A DNA stretch of 64,000 nt from Stenotrophomonas sp. 610A2 (GCF_030549615.1 NZ_CP130832.1:1240001-1304000); one strand, 5' to 3'; positions 1 to 8,952 are shown, numbered from the stretch's first letter. Made by a program: numbers and translations. Notes: generated by a model not told the origin, from the sequence alone.

Positions 1-642
1 ACCTTCGGCGTGACCACCGATTACGTGTTCCGTGGTGTCTCGCAGACCGACAACGAGCCGGCTTTCCAGGCGGGCGCCACCTACACCGCACCGTTCGGCC
101 TGTATGCCACCGTGTGGGGTTCCAACGTCGATTTCGGCGAAGGCGGCCCGAACTTCGAAGTCGACTACAACATCGGCTGGAGCAAGGACCTGTCCGACAG
201 CTGGAACCTGGATCTGGGCGTCAACCGCTACACCTACACCAGCGCTTCCAGCGGCTACGGTGACATCGACTACAACGAATACCTGGCCAAGGTGACCTGG
301 ACCGGTCCGGTGGTCGTCAGCGGCCTGCTGGGCTACGCCGACGATTACAGCAACAGCGGCGCCGAGCAGATCTATGCCGGCCTGGACGCGAGCTACGAGA
401 TCGGCAACGGTTTCTCGGTCGGTGCATCGGCGGGTTACACCACGATCAAGGCCGACAGCAACGAATGGCCGCGTCGTTCGGATTACTTCGATGGCTCGGT
501 GTCGGTGTCCAAGGGCTTCGGCCCGGCAACCGCAACCCTGGGTTACTACGACACCTTCGGTTCGGATGCTTCCGACCTGCGCCGCGGTTCGGATACCTAC
601 AAGCCGGGCGTGGTGTTCAGCGTCTCGGTCGACGTGCCCTGA
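1..642 (+). CDS. TorF-family putative porin (5' truncated)
   Basis: The reading frame is open from the first base of the window, so the N-terminus and signal peptide lie outside it. The visible 213 residues open with TFGVTTDYVFRGVSQTD, which matches the start of the mature part of the conserved TorF/TIGR02001 family of predicted outer-membrane proteins. The rest alternates hydrophobic and polar residues and is rich in Tyr, Gly, Ser and Asp, as expected for a beta-barrel. The likely role is an outer-membrane channel of unknown substrate; that is inferred from the family. A strong hairpin terminator follows 20 bases after the stop, so the gene ends its transcript. The GTG at base 10 is an internal codon and not a start. 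Confidence 0.75.
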   Translation, partial: TFGVTTDYVFRGVSQTDNEPAFQAGATYTAPFGLYATVWGSNVDFGEGGPNFEVDYNIGWSKDLSDSWNLDLGVNRYTYTSASSGYGDIDYNEYLAKVTWTGPVVVSGLLGYADDYSNSGAEQIYAGLDASYEIGNGFSVGASAGYTTIKADSNEWPRRSDYFDGSVSVSKGFGPATATLGYYDTFGSDASDLRRGSDTYKPGVVFSVSVDVP

Positions 643-662
643 TCCAAGCGTGATGCAAAAAG

Positions 663-690
663 AAAAAGGCGCCGAAAGGCGCCTTTTTCC
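663..690 (+). terminator. Rho-independent terminator after the porin gene
   Basis: A perfect hairpin has 11-base arms (AAAAAGGCGCC / GGCGCCTTTTT), a GAAA tetraloop and a terminal T run, directly downstream of the porin stop codon. Confidence 0.9.
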
Positions 691-759
691 GTAGTGCCGA
701 CCCACGGTCGGCAATGGGCATTACCGGTGACGTCAATGCCGACCATGGGTCGGCACTAC
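691..759. repeat. SMAG-like palindromic repeat pair (variant)
   Basis: Two inverted copies of a GTAG-headed palindrome (GTAGTGCCGACCCACGG... and its inverse) are separated by about 23 bases. The core reads GACCCACGGTC instead of the GAGCCATGCTC of the other copies, so it is a sequence variant of the SMAG family known from Stenotrophomonas. It sits between convergent genes. Confidence 0.8.
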
Positions 760-774
760 CGATTCCGCCTGAGC

Positions 775-1809
775 TCAATTCCAGCTCAGCACAACCTTGC
801 CGGCCTTGCCCTGTTCCATCAGGTCAAAACCTTCCTGGAAGCGATCCACCGGCAGCTGGTGGGTCATCACCTTGCCCAGCGGGAAGCCGCCCAGTACCAG
901 CTGGGTCATCTTGTACCAGGTCTCGTACATCTTGCGGCCGTAGATGCCCTGCACGGTAAGGCCCTTGAAAATGATCTTGTCCCAATCGCAACCAGCGCCC
1001 TTGGGCATGATGCCGAGCATGGCGATCTTGCCGCCGTGGTACATGCAGTCGAGCATGTCGTTGAAGGCGCGCGGGTTGCCGCTCATTTCCAGGCCCACGT
1101 CGAAGCCCTCCATGTGCAGCTCGGCCATCACGTCCTTCAGCGACTGGTTGGCGACGTTGACCACGCGGGTGGCGCCCATGTCAGCTGCCAGCTTCAGGCG
1201 GAAATCATTGACGTCGGTGACCACCACGTTGCGTGCACCGATGTGCTTGCAGATGCCGGCGGCGATGATGCCGATCGGGCCGGCACCGGTGATCAGCACG
1301 TCTTCGCCGATCACGTCGAACTCCAGCGCGCAATGCGCGGCATTGCCGTAGGGATCGAAGAACGCGGCCAGCTCGGACGGGATCTGGTCCGGGATCGGCC
1401 ACAGGTTGGTGGCCGGCATCACCATGTACTCGGCGAAGGCGCCGTTGACGTTGACGCCGATACCGACGGTGTTCGGGCACAGGTGCTGGCGGCCGCCACG
1501 GCAGTTGCGGCAATGGCCGCAGACGATGTGGCCTTCGGCCGAGACGCGCTGGCCGATTTCATAGCCGGTCACGCCCGGGCCGATCTCGGCGATGCGGCCG
1601 ACAAACTCGTGGCCGATGGTCAGGCCCGGCTTGATGGTGCGCTGGCTCCACTCGTCCCACAGGTAGATGTGCAGGTCGGTGCCACAGATGGCGGTCTTCT
1701 CAAGCTTGATCAGCACCTGGTTCGGGCCCGGCGTAGGCACCGGCACCTCTTCCATCCAGATGCCCTTGGTCGCTTCGCGCTTCACCAGCGCCTTCATCGT
1801 CTGTGCCAT
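775..1809 (-). CDS. tdh: L-threonine 3-dehydrogenase
   Basis: This cytosolic zinc-dependent medium-chain dehydrogenase oxidises L-threonine with NAD+ to 2-amino-3-ketobutyrate, the first step of threonine breakdown to glycine and acetyl-CoA. The 344 residues match the family length of about 341. Visible motifs are the catalytic-zinc ligands in AICGTDLH (Cys42) and GHEFVG (His67), a structural-zinc cluster of four cysteines in CGHCRNC...C, and the Rossmann motif GAGPIG. The usual partner kbl (2-amino-3-ketobutyrate CoA ligase) is not adjacent and not in this window. The gene is divergent from the S46 peptidase. ATG at 1797 (MKALVK) is an alternative start. Confidence 0.95.
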   Translation of the reverse strand: MAQTMKALVKREATKGIWMEEVPVPTPGPNQVLIKLEKTAICGTDLHIYLWDEWSQRTIKPGLTIGHEFVGRIAEIGPGVTGYEIGQRVSAEGHIVCGHCRNCRGGRQHLCPNTVGIGVNVNGAFAEYMVMPATNLWPIPDQIPSELAAFFDPYGNAAHCALEFDVIGEDVLITGAGPIGIIAAGICKHIGARNVVVTDVNDFRLKLAADMGATRVVNVANQSLKDVMAELHMEGFDVGLEMSGNPRAFNDMLDCMYHGGKIAMLGIMPKGAGCDWDKIIFKGLTVQGIYGRKMYETWYKMTQLVLGGFPLGKVMTHQLPVDRFQEGFDLMEQGKAGKVVLSWN

Positions 1810-1944
1810 TGCAGGAGACCGCAGTGTGAGGAAAGAAGGCGATTATAAGCTTTCAGGCGTAACCGCCCTGTACTGACCGATGGCAGGGGAGGATGACAGT
1901 TGCAACGGCTACAATCGGCCCTTCCAAACTTTCGGAATAGCGTA

Positions 1945-4110
1945 ATGCGCGTGAATTTTCTTGCGTTTTCCATCCTTGCTGGCCTGGGCCTGGCGCAGAC
2001 CGCGCACGCCGCTGAAGGCATGTGGGTGCCGCAGCAGCTGCCGGAGATTGCCGGCCCGCTGAAGCAGGCCGGCTTGAAGCTGGACCCGCAGCAGCTGGCC
2101 AACCTGACCGGCGACCCGATGGGCGCGGTGGTTGCGCTGGGCGGCTGCACCGCCAGCTTCGTTTCGCCGCAGGGCCTGGTGGTGACCAATCACCATTGCG
2201 CCTACGGCTCGATCCAGCTGAACTCCACCGCCGAGAAGAACCTGATCAAGGACGGCTTCAACGCGCCGACCCTGAAGGACGAGCTGAGCGCTGGCCCGAA
2301 CGCGCGCATCTACGTGCTGGACGACATCACCGACGTTACCGCACAGGCCAAGGCCGCCATCGCTGGCGCCGGCAATGATCCGCTCAAGCGCACCCAAGCG
2401 CTGGAAGCCTTCGAGAAGCAGGCCATCGCCGCTTGCGAAACCGACGACGCCTACAGCTGCACCCTCTATAGCTTCTCCGGCGGCAACACCTACCGCCTGT
2501 TCAAGAACATGGAAATCAAGGACGTGCGCCTGGCCTATGCGCCCCCGGGCAGCGTCGGCAAGTTCGGCGGTGACGTCGACAACTGGATGTGGCCGCGCCA
2601 CACCGGCGATTTCTCGTTCTACCGCGCCTATGTCGGCAAGGACGGCAAGCCGGCCGCCTTCGCCGCCGACAATGTGCCGTACCAGCCCAAGCATTGGCTG
2701 AAGCTGGCCAACCAGCCGCTGGGCGAGGGTGATTTCGTGATGGTGGCCGGCTACCCGGGCCGCACCGACCGTTATGCGCTGGTCAGCGAGTTCGAGAACA
2801 CCTCCACCTGGACCTACCCGTCGATCGCCAAGGCCTACAAGGACCAGATCGCGATGGTCGAAGCGGCCAGCAAGGACAACCCGGACATCGCGGTGAAGTA
2901 CGCGTCCAACATGGCCAGCTGGAACAACACCAGCAAGAACTACGACGGTCAGCTGGACGGCTTCAAGCGCAACAACGTGCTCGGCCAGAAGCAGGCGGCG
3001 GAAACCGCAGTGCTGGAATGGCTGCGTGGCCAGGGCGCTGCCGGCAAGCCGGCGCTGGATGCGTTCGCACAGCTGCAGACGCTGGGCCAGCAGTCGCGTG
3101 CCAATCAGGCGCGTGACCTGAACCTGGCGATGCTCAACCGTACCGGCACCCTGGGCACCGCCGTGCGCCTGTACCGCCTGGCCATTGAAAAGGCCAAGCC
3201 GGACGCGCAGCGCGAAGAGGGTTACCAGGAACGCGATCTGCCGACCATCGAAGGCGGCCTGAAGCAGATGGACCGCCGCTACGTGCCAGCCATGGACCGT
3301 CAGTTCCAGCAGTACTGGCTGCAGCAGTACGTGCAGCTGCCGGCCGGCCAGCACCTGTCGGCCTTCGACAAGTGGATTGGCGGCGTCGACGCCAAGGCGG
3401 TTGATGCAACCGTCGCGCGTCTGGACGGCTCCAAGCTGGGCAGCCTGGACGAGCGCTTGAAGTGGTTCGGCGCCGACAAGGCCGCGTTCGAAGCGAGCAA
3501 TGATCCGGCCATCCAGTACGCCGTGGCAGTGATGCCGGCGCTGCTGGAGCTGGAGCACCAGCGCAAGCTGCGCATGGGCGAGGAACTGGTGGCACGTCCG
3601 CTGTTCCTGCAGGCCATTGCCGACTACAAGAAGACCAAGGGTGAGTTCGTTTACCCGGACGCCAACCTGTCGCTGCGCATCACCTTCGGCAACGTGAAGG
3701 GTTACACCGGCCTGGACGGCAAGGTGCAGGAAGCCTTCACCGACCTGGAAGGCATCGTCGCCAAGGAAACCGGCAAGGACCCGTTCGATTCGCCGCAGGC
3801 GCTGATCGATGCGGTCAAGGCCAAGCGTTACGGCGGCTTCGAGGACAAGCGTATCGGCAGCGTGCCGGTGAACTTCCTGTCCGATCTGGACATCACTGGC
3901 GGCAACTCCGGCTCGCCGGTGCTGGACGCGCACGGTCGCCTGGTCGGCCTGGCGTTTGACGGCATCTGGGAATCGGTCGCCAGCAACTGGGTGTTCGACC
4001 CGGTGATGACCCGCATGATCTCGGTCGACGAGCGTTACATGCGCTGGATCATGCAGGAAGTGGCGCCGGCGCCGCAGCTGCTGAAGGAAATGGACGCCGC
4101 CTCGAAGTAA
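1945..4110 (+). CDS. S46-family dipeptidyl-peptidase, DPP7-like
   Basis: A secreted serine exopeptidase that releases dipeptides from the N-termini of peptides, probably in the periplasm. I start it at the ATG followed by MRVNFLAFSILAGLGLAQ, because this gives a clean signal peptide ending near AQTAHA; an upstream ATG (1900) would add 15 unlikely residues. The catalytic triad of family S46 is visible: TNHHC near residue 83, the Asp in GDVDNWMWPRH, and Ser655 in GGNSGSP. The position that in characterised members decides between hydrophobic (Gly, DPP7) and acidic (Arg, DPP11) substrates reads Gly here (AFDGIWES), so hydrophobic or broad specificity is inferred. The length of 721 residues fits the family. 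A terminator follows. Confidence 0.93.
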   Translation: MRVNFLAFSILAGLGLAQTAHAAEGMWVPQQLPEIAGPLKQAGLKLDPQQLANLTGDPMGAVVALGGCTASFVSPQGLVVTNHHCAYGSIQLNSTAEKNLIKDGFNAPTLKDELSAGPNARIYVLDDITDVTAQAKAAIAGAGNDPLKRTQALEAFEKQAIAACETDDAYSCTLYSFSGGNTYRLFKNMEIKDVRLAYAPPGSVGKFGGDVDNWMWPRHTGDFSFYRAYVGKDGKPAAFAADNVPYQPKHWLKLANQPLGEGDFVMVAGYPGRTDRYALVSEFENTSTWTYPSIAKAYKDQIAMVEAASKDNPDIAVKYASNMASWNNTSKNYDGQLDGFKRNNVLGQKQAAETAVLEWLRGQGAAGKPALDAFAQLQTLGQQSRANQARDLNLAMLNRTGTLGTAVRLYRLAIEKAKPDAQREEGYQERDLPTIEGGLKQMDRRYVPAMDRQFQQYWLQQYVQLPAGQHLSAFDKWIGGVDAKAVDATVARLDGSKLGSLDERLKWFGADKAAFEASNDPAIQYAVAVMPALLELEHQRKLRMGEELVARPLFLQAIADYKKTKGEFVYPDANLSLRITFGNVKGYTGLDGKVQEAFTDLEGIVAKETGKDPFDSPQALIDAVKAKRYGGFEDKRIGSVPVNFLSDLDITGGNSGSPVLDAHGRLVGLAFDGIWESVASNWVFDPVMTRMISVDERYMRWIMQEVAPAPQLLKEMDAASK

Positions 4111-4137
4111 GTTCGAGTTGCGTGGTTCAAGCAGAAG

Positions 4138-4169
4138 CCCGGACGGGAAACCGTCCGGGTTTTTCTTTT
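4138..4169 (+). terminator. Rho-independent terminator after the S46 peptidase
   Basis: Perfect 9-base arms CCCGGACGG / CCGTCCGGG, a GAAA loop, then TTTTTCTTTT. Confidence 0.9.
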
Positions 4170-4170
4170 G

Positions 4171-4214
4171 CCCCCTCCCTTTCGCGCAGCGAAGGGGAGG
4201 GCTGCGGAGGGGTA
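4171..4214. repeat. CCCTCCC-type intergenic palindrome
   Basis: The sequence CCCTCCCTTTCGCG followed by CAGCGAAGGGGAGGG forms an imperfect hairpin with a GGAGGGGT tail. A near-identical copy lies at 6236-6280. Both are next to SMAG pairs. It is a short intergenic repeat of unknown function. Confidence 0.7.
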
Positions 4215-4252
4215 AGCTTTTGGCTGGCCGATGCAGCCGATGCCTGGCGACT

Positions 4253-4320
4253 GTAGTGCCGAGCCATGCTCGGCAAGGGCTCTACCGGTGAAGCCTCTGC
4301 CGAGCATGGCTCGGCACTAC
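4253..4320. repeat. SMAG palindromic repeat pair
   Basis: Two inverted copies of GTAGTGCCGAGCCATG... flank a short spacer containing CTCTACCGGTGAAG. This is the canonical paired form of the SMAG repeat of Stenotrophomonas. It separates the convergent peptidase gene and the TonB-like gene. Confidence 0.9.
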
Positions 4321-4323
4321 AGT

Positions 4324-5196
4324 TCAGCGGTACGGGCCGGGCCCGCGCCACAGCAGTTCGCCGTAGCGGTAGACATACATCACGATCACGAACTGGCGCG
4401 CATCGCCGATGTCCTGCAGCTCGGGCGAGCCGGCCTGCAGCATCCGGCACTTGCTGGAGCCGCGGCGCAATGCAACCTCGGCCGGGCAGACCATCAGATA
4501 GGTCGTGCCGGGCAGCGGAATCGAGAGTTCCTTCTTGCCATTCACTTCCTTGGCCCCGTCCATCCAGGCGCGCAGTTTTTCCTCGCTGAGCAGGTCATAA
4601 ATGATCTGGTAACCGCCCACTTCCATGGCCGGTGCGCCGGCACTCCTGTCCACGCTCCTGCCGCTGTCATTGCCCTGGCCGGCGGAGCGACCGTAATCGT
4701 CCTGCGCGGTGGTCCTGTCCAACGAGCCGGGCGGGCGTCCGGTCCAGGTCTGCGGACGTCGCGGCACGGATTCCGACGGGCTGGCCGCCGCCGCTGGCGT
4801 GGCCGGAGTCTGGGCGACTTCCTGGGTCTTGGTTTCTTCCTGCTCCGGTTCGCTCGGTGGCTCGATGTAACGGGCTTCCGGTACCGGCTTGCGCTCCTCG
4901 CTGCGCCGCTGCGTGGTCGGCTTGGTTTGCGAGCGGGTGGTCTTGTTGGGTTTGTCCTTTGGCGGCACCTTGCTCTGCTCGGTGGACGGCGGTGCCTCGC
5001 CAACAAAATCGACCTTGGTCCGGCCGCCGCCAGAGGAGCCCTGCGGCGAGGAAACCACCGGCGGATTGGAGTAAAGCAGGAGCAGCAACATCAGCAGATG
5101 CAGCAGCACGGTGACCAGCACCGCGAACCAAGGGTCGCGGCGTTCATGCCAGAGCTTGAGATTGAACGGCTTTGGAGAAGTGGGGGTGCTGGTCAT
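4324..5196 (-). CDS. TonB-like single-span membrane protein of unknown function
   Basis: I do not recognise a specific family. From the ATG giving MTSTPTSPKPFNLKLWHERR the protein has 290 residues: a short basic cytoplasmic start, one hydrophobic segment near residues 24-43 (FAVLVTVLLHLLMLLLLLY), a long Pro/Glu/Lys/Thr/Gln-rich linker to about residue 190, and a compact C-terminal domain of about 100 residues with two cysteines (VCPAEV and SKCRML). The architecture is like TonB or TolA, with a periplasm-spanning linker and a C-terminal contact domain, but the C-terminal sequence does not look like TonB. An upstream start at 5268 would add 24 residues. It is divergent from the histidine phosphatase gene. 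Confidence 0.75.
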   Translation of the reverse strand: MTSTPTSPKPFNLKLWHERRDPWFAVLVTVLLHLLMLLLLLYSNPPVVSSPQGSSGGGRTKVDFVGEAPPSTEQSKVPPKDKPNKTTRSQTKPTTQRRSEERKPVPEARYIEPPSEPEQEETKTQEVAQTPATPAAAASPSESVPRRPQTWTGRPPGSLDRTTAQDDYGRSAGQGNDSGRSVDRSAGAPAMEVGGYQIIYDLLSEEKLRAWMDGAKEVNGKKELSIPLPGTTYLMVCPAEVALRRGSSKCRMLQAGSPELQDIGDARQFVIVMYVYRYGELLWRGPGPYR

Positions 5197-5476
5197 GCCG
5201 CGTTTGGGGCCTGGAGGTTGCTGCCCTTGTGCGGAAGTCACACCGTGCCACCGATAGGGAACCGGCATGGTAACGCCTGCGCCCGAATTGCAACCGTGCC
5301 GTTGGTGCTTTTACTGGTCGGGCGTGGCAGGCCAAGGAACAGTCTGACCATGCCGGAGGTTGGCGGCGGATCCGTATCGAAGGTAACCGTGGGCGGTATC
5401 GGCGCACGGCCGGGCTATGATGCCCCTCCCGCCACGTACAGCTGGCGGGGACCCCCATCAAAATGGAAACAGCTGC

Positions 5477-6121
5477 ATGCGCATCCTGCTTGCCCGTCAC
5501 GGCGAAACGCCGTGGAACGCCGAAGGCCGCTACCAGGGCCAGATCGACATTCCCCTCTCACCGGTGGGGGAGGCCCAGGCCAAGGCCTTGGGCGAGCGGC
5601 TGGCCGATGTGCAGATCACCCGCGCCGTGGCCTCGCCGCTGAGCCGCGCGCAGGCCACCGCCAAGGCTGCATTGGGCAGCGCACGTGAATCCATGTTGCT
5701 GACCGAGCCGGACCTGCAGGAAATCGCCCACGGTGAGTGGGAAGGCCTGCTCGCCAGCGAGATCGATGAAAAAGACCCGGCGCGCTTGCGCGCCTGGCGC
5801 GAGGAACCCGACACCGTGCTGATGCCCGGCGGCGAATCACTGCGGCAGGTGCTGGACCGCAGCTGGCGCGGCCTGACCGCCGCCGCCGAAGGCCTGGGCG
5901 AAGACGACACCTTGCTGGTGGTCGCTCATGACGCGGTCAATCGAGTGATTCTGTGCCGGATCCTCGGCCTGCCGATTTCCAAGCTGTGGAGCTTCCGCCA
6001 GGCCCCGACCACGTTGAACCTGCTGGAAGGCCCGGATGTCGAGCATCTGGAAGTGGTGCGCCTGAACGACTGCGCCCACCACACCCCGTTCTTCGGCGAA
6101 GCCAAGCACCGCGCGCTGTAA
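5477..6121 (+). CDS. Histidine phosphatase family protein (phosphoglycerate-mutase-like)
   Basis: The N-terminus MRILLARHGETPWN carries the RHG signature with catalytic His8, and a second conserved histidine lies in VVAHDAVNR, so this is a branch-1 histidine phosphatase. Substrates in this family range from phosphoglycerate to alpha-ribazole phosphate and other small phosphoesters; the sequence does not tell which. 214 residues is a normal length. I use the ATG directly before RILLARHGE rather than the upstream ATG at 5417, which would put 20 unrelated residues ahead of the conserved first beta-strand. Probably cytosolic. Confidence 0.88.
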   Translation: MRILLARHGETPWNAEGRYQGQIDIPLSPVGEAQAKALGERLADVQITRAVASPLSRAQATAKAALGSARESMLLTEPDLQEIAHGEWEGLLASEIDEKDPARLRAWREEPDTVLMPGGESLRQVLDRSWRGLTAAAEGLGEDDTLLVVAHDAVNRVILCRILGLPISKLWSFRQAPTTLNLLEGPDVEHLEVVRLNDCAHHTPFFGEAKHRAL

Positions 6122-6144
6122 TCGGACTACGTAAACCGCCTTTG

Positions 6145-6211
6145 GTAGTGCCGAGCCATGCTCGGCTGAGGCTCTACCGGTGAAGCCCTGCCGAGCATGG
6201 CTCGGCACTAC
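6145..6211. repeat. SMAG palindromic repeat pair
   Basis: Inverted GTAGTGCCGAGCCATG... arms with the usual GGCTCTACCGGTGAAG spacer, directly downstream of the histidine phosphatase gene. Confidence 0.9.
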
Positions 6212-6235
6212 GCTCCCTCGCTTTGCCGCAGTTGC

Positions 6236-6280
6236 ACCCTCCCTTTCGCGTAGCGAAGGGGAGGGCTGGGGAGGGGTTGG
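6236..6280. repeat. CCCTCCC-type intergenic palindrome (second copy)
   Basis: CCCTCCCTTTCGCGTAGCG followed by AAGGGGAGGGCTGGGGAGGGG, nearly identical to the copy at 4171-4214. Confidence 0.7.
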
Positions 6281-6303
6281 CTCTACCGCTTCTGATCTTG
6301 CTG

Positions 6304-6388
6304 TGGCTTCGCGGCTTACGCCGCTCCTACAACCCTCCGGGCTGAGGCTCTACCGGTGAAGCCCCTGCCGAGCATGGCTCGGCACTAC
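6304..6388. repeat. Mosaic of half a GCGGCTTACGCC repeat and half a SMAG pair
   Basis: GCTTCGCGGCTTACGCCGC (the right half of the TGTAGGAGCGGCG family) runs after a short spacer into GGCTCTACCGGTGAAG and a single SMAG right arm ending in GGCACTAC. The matching left arms of both families are missing, so it looks like a recombined remnant. It lies about 130 bases before the folC start. Confidence 0.7.
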
Positions 6389-6519
6389 AGACAGCCCCGG
6401 CCTGACATGCCGGGAAGCTTGGCGGCCGGTTTCGTCCGCCGCTGTATCATGGGTGCCATTCCCGCGCGCAACGCGCAGCCGGCTTTCAGTGCCGGCCCAT
6501 GATCCTGAGAGTCCTTCGC

Positions 6520-7794
6520 ATGTCTTCCGCCCGTCCCGCCACGCTTGAACAGTGGCTCGCCCATATCGAACAGCAGCACCCGCAAGCCATCGCAATGGGC
6601 TTGGAGCGCGTGCGCGAGGTTGCCCAGCGCATGCAGTTGGGGCGGCCGGCCGAGCACTGCATCGTGGTTGGTGGCACCAATGGCAAGGGTTCGACCGTGG
6701 CCTTCATCGAGGCCATTGCCCGTGCAGCGGAGTGGAAGGTGGGTGCCTATACCTCGCCGCACCTCCTGCGCTACAACGAGCGCGTGCGCATCGATGGCAA
6801 GGATGTGGATGACGCCAGCCTGGTCGCCGGCTTCAACGCGGTCGAAGACGCCCGTGGCGACACCGCGCTGACCTATTTCGAATACGGCACGCTATGTGCG
6901 CTGTGGCTGTTCCAGCAGGCCGGTCTGGATCTGGCGGTGCTGGAAGTCGGCCTCGGTGGACGCCTGGATGCGGTGAATATCATCGACGCCGACGTGGCGG
7001 TGATCACCACCGTCGATATTGACCACGCCGATTGGCTGGGCAACGACCGCGAAGCCATCGGCCAGGAGAAGGCCGGCATCATCCGTGGCTGGAAGCCGCT
7101 GATCCTTGGCGAGATCGATCCGCCCTCCAGCGTGCTGCGTCGCGCCTATGTGCTCGGTGCCAATGCGATCCGCTTCGGCAGCGATTTCTTCGCCGAGGAC
7201 ATTGATGCCGAGCTCTGGCGCTGGCGTGATGTCTCGTTCCGCCTGGAGCTGCCGCAGCCGGCATTGTGGGCGCCTATCCAGCGCAACAACGCCGCCACTG
7301 CAGTTGCTGCCCTGCGCGCCCTGGACAAGCCGGTGCCGCGCGATGCGTGGGCGCAGGGAATTGCCGCTGCGCAGATCGTTGGACGCCTGCAGCGCTTCGA
7401 GCGCGCTGGCGTGGACGTGCTGGTGGATGTTGGTCACAACCCGCAGGCAGCCACTGCCTTGGCGGCCGCGCTCAAGGCGCAGCCAGCGCAGGGTCGCACC
7501 CTGGCGGTGTATGCCGCGTTGGCCGACAAGGACGCAGCGGGCGTGGTCGATGCCCTGCAGCCGCAGGTCGATGGCTGGTTCCTGGCTGGGCTGGAGGGCG
7601 CGCGTGGGCAGACCGCAGCGCAGCTGCGCGAGCGTCTGGCGCAGACCGCTGCCACCGACGCCAACCTGTCTGACGACGTAGGCAAGGCGCTGGACGCCGC
7701 GCTGGCCCAGGCCCGGCCAGGCGACCGGGTGCTGGTGTTCGGCTCCTTCCATACGGTGGCCGAAGCGCTGCCGGTACTCCGTTCAGCTGACTAG
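6520..7794 (+). CDS. folC: Bifunctional dihydrofolate synthase / folylpolyglutamate synthase
   Basis: A cytosolic Mur-ligase-like enzyme that adds glutamate to dihydropteroate and extends the polyglutamate tail of folates, using ATP. The family P-loop GGTNGKGST lies near residue 52, the magnesium/ATP segment around VDIDHADWLGNDREAIGQEK follows, and the C-terminal glutamate ligase domain has DVGHNPQA. 424 residues is typical. I prefer the ATG giving MSSARPATLEQW over the ATG seven codons upstream. It is the first gene of a folC / SPOR / cvpA / purF run that matches the conserved folC-dedD-cvpA-purF order of enteric bacteria, linking folate and purine synthesis. Confidence 0.96.
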   Translation: MSSARPATLEQWLAHIEQQHPQAIAMGLERVREVAQRMQLGRPAEHCIVVGGTNGKGSTVAFIEAIARAAEWKVGAYTSPHLLRYNERVRIDGKDVDDASLVAGFNAVEDARGDTALTYFEYGTLCALWLFQQAGLDLAVLEVGLGGRLDAVNIIDADVAVITTVDIDHADWLGNDREAIGQEKAGIIRGWKPLILGEIDPPSSVLRRAYVLGANAIRFGSDFFAEDIDAELWRWRDVSFRLELPQPALWAPIQRNNAATAVAALRALDKPVPRDAWAQGIAAAQIVGRLQRFERAGVDVLVDVGHNPQAATALAAALKAQPAQGRTLAVYAALADKDAAGVVDALQPQVDGWFLAGLEGARGQTAAQLRERLAQTAATDANLSDDVGKALDAALAQARPGDRVLVFGSFHTVAEALPVLRSAD

Positions 7795-7860
7795 GACGCT
7801 GCCGCGCGTGCCCCGCATATAATCACCGGGGCACTCCGCCGCGCCGCGCATACGCCAATT

Positions 7861-8892
7861 GTGGAAACTCCTCTGAAACAGCGACTGATTGGTGCCATCG
7901 TTCTGGTGGCGCTTGCCGTGATTTTCCTGCCGATGCTGGTCAAAGGACCTGCGCCGGACAGTGGCGTACAAGACGTGCCGCTCAGCGCGCCTGCAGCGCC
8001 CGCCGAAGGCCAGTTCGAGACCCGTGAACTGCCGCTGGTCGCGCCTGGCGCACCGGCCGGTGGTGCCTTGGGCATGCCCGCCGCACAGCCGGAAACCGGC
8101 GTCGCCGCTGCCGTCGAGCAGCCGGCTAATGGCTTGCCGCCGTCGGCCGCCGCCGGCAACTACGCAGTCAATTTTGGTGCCTATGGCAGCGAGGCCGATG
8201 CCGACGCGGTTATTGCGCACCTGAAGAAATCCAATCTGCCGGGCTTCCGCCAGGCCGACACCATCAACGGCCGCCCGGCTTGGCGTGTGCGTATCGGCCC
8301 GTATGCCGATCGTGCCCAGGCTGAACTGGTGCGACTGGAAGCGGGCAAGGTCCGCAACGACGTGAATGCGCAGGTTGTGGTGCTCAACGCCACTGCCGAA
8401 AACGCCGTCGCTGCACCGACCGCTACCGCCGCTCCCGCTGCCAGCAGCACCGCTACCGCTGCAGTGACCACTGCACCGGTGCGCACCGAGGCCTTGCCGC
8501 CGGAGCCGGCCAAGCCGGTCGTGGCTGCGCCCAAGCCTGCGGCTCCAAAGCCGGAAGCGCCCAAGCCTGAGCCGGCCCGCCCCGAACCTGCCAAGCCGGT
8601 TGCGGCAACCCCGGCCAAGCCGGCAGTCACCACCCCGGCCGCTCCGGCTGCCAGTGGTGTTGGTTTTGCCGTGCAGCTGGGTGCCTTCGGCCAGGCCGCC
8701 GATGCCAATGCGCTGCGTGACCGTGCACGCGCTGCCGGCTTCAGTGCTTTCGTCGAACAGGTACGCACCGATAACGGCGTGCTCAACCGCGTCCGTGTCG
8801 GGCCGGTTGCCAGTCGCGAGCAGGCTGAGCAGCTGAAGGCGCAGGTCGCGGCCAAGGTCGGCATTGCCGGCATGGTCCGCCCGCATCCTTGA
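7861..8892 (+). CDS. Membrane-anchored protein with two SPOR domains (DedD-like)
   Basis: The position between folC and cvpA is that of dedD, a divisome protein that binds denuded septal peptidoglycan through its SPOR domain. Here a short cytoplasmic N-terminus is followed by one membrane span (residues 9-27, LIGAIVLVALAVIFLPMLV), a Pro/Ala spacer, a first SPOR-like domain at about 101-172 (YAVNFGAYGSEADAD...VRIGPY), a second Pro/Ala/Lys-rich spacer, and a second SPOR domain at about 264-340 (FAVQLGAFGQAADAN...VRVGPV). Enteric DedD has one SPOR domain, so the duplication is notable. The start is a GTG. Recruitment to the division septum is inferred. Confidence 0.88.
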   Translation: METPLKQRLIGAIVLVALAVIFLPMLVKGPAPDSGVQDVPLSAPAAPAEGQFETRELPLVAPGAPAGGALGMPAAQPETGVAAAVEQPANGLPPSAAAGNYAVNFGAYGSEADADAVIAHLKKSNLPGFRQADTINGRPAWRVRIGPYADRAQAELVRLEAGKVRNDVNAQVVVLNATAENAVAAPTATAAPAASSTATAAVTTAPVRTEALPPEPAKPVVAAPKPAAPKPEAPKPEPARPEPAKPVAATPAKPAVTTPAAPAASGVGFAVQLGAFGQAADANALRDRARAAGFSAFVEQVRTDNGVLNRVRVGPVASREQAEQLKAQVAAKVGIAGMVRPHP

Positions 8893-8952
8893 TGCGGCAC
8901 CACGTCCTGCTGAGCAAGCGCGCAACCCCATGCTGCACCTGCGAGGCGCGCG

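Noticed and set aside
1900..1944. Longer start of the S46 peptidase
   Set aside because: It would place 15 residues before a well-formed signal peptide.
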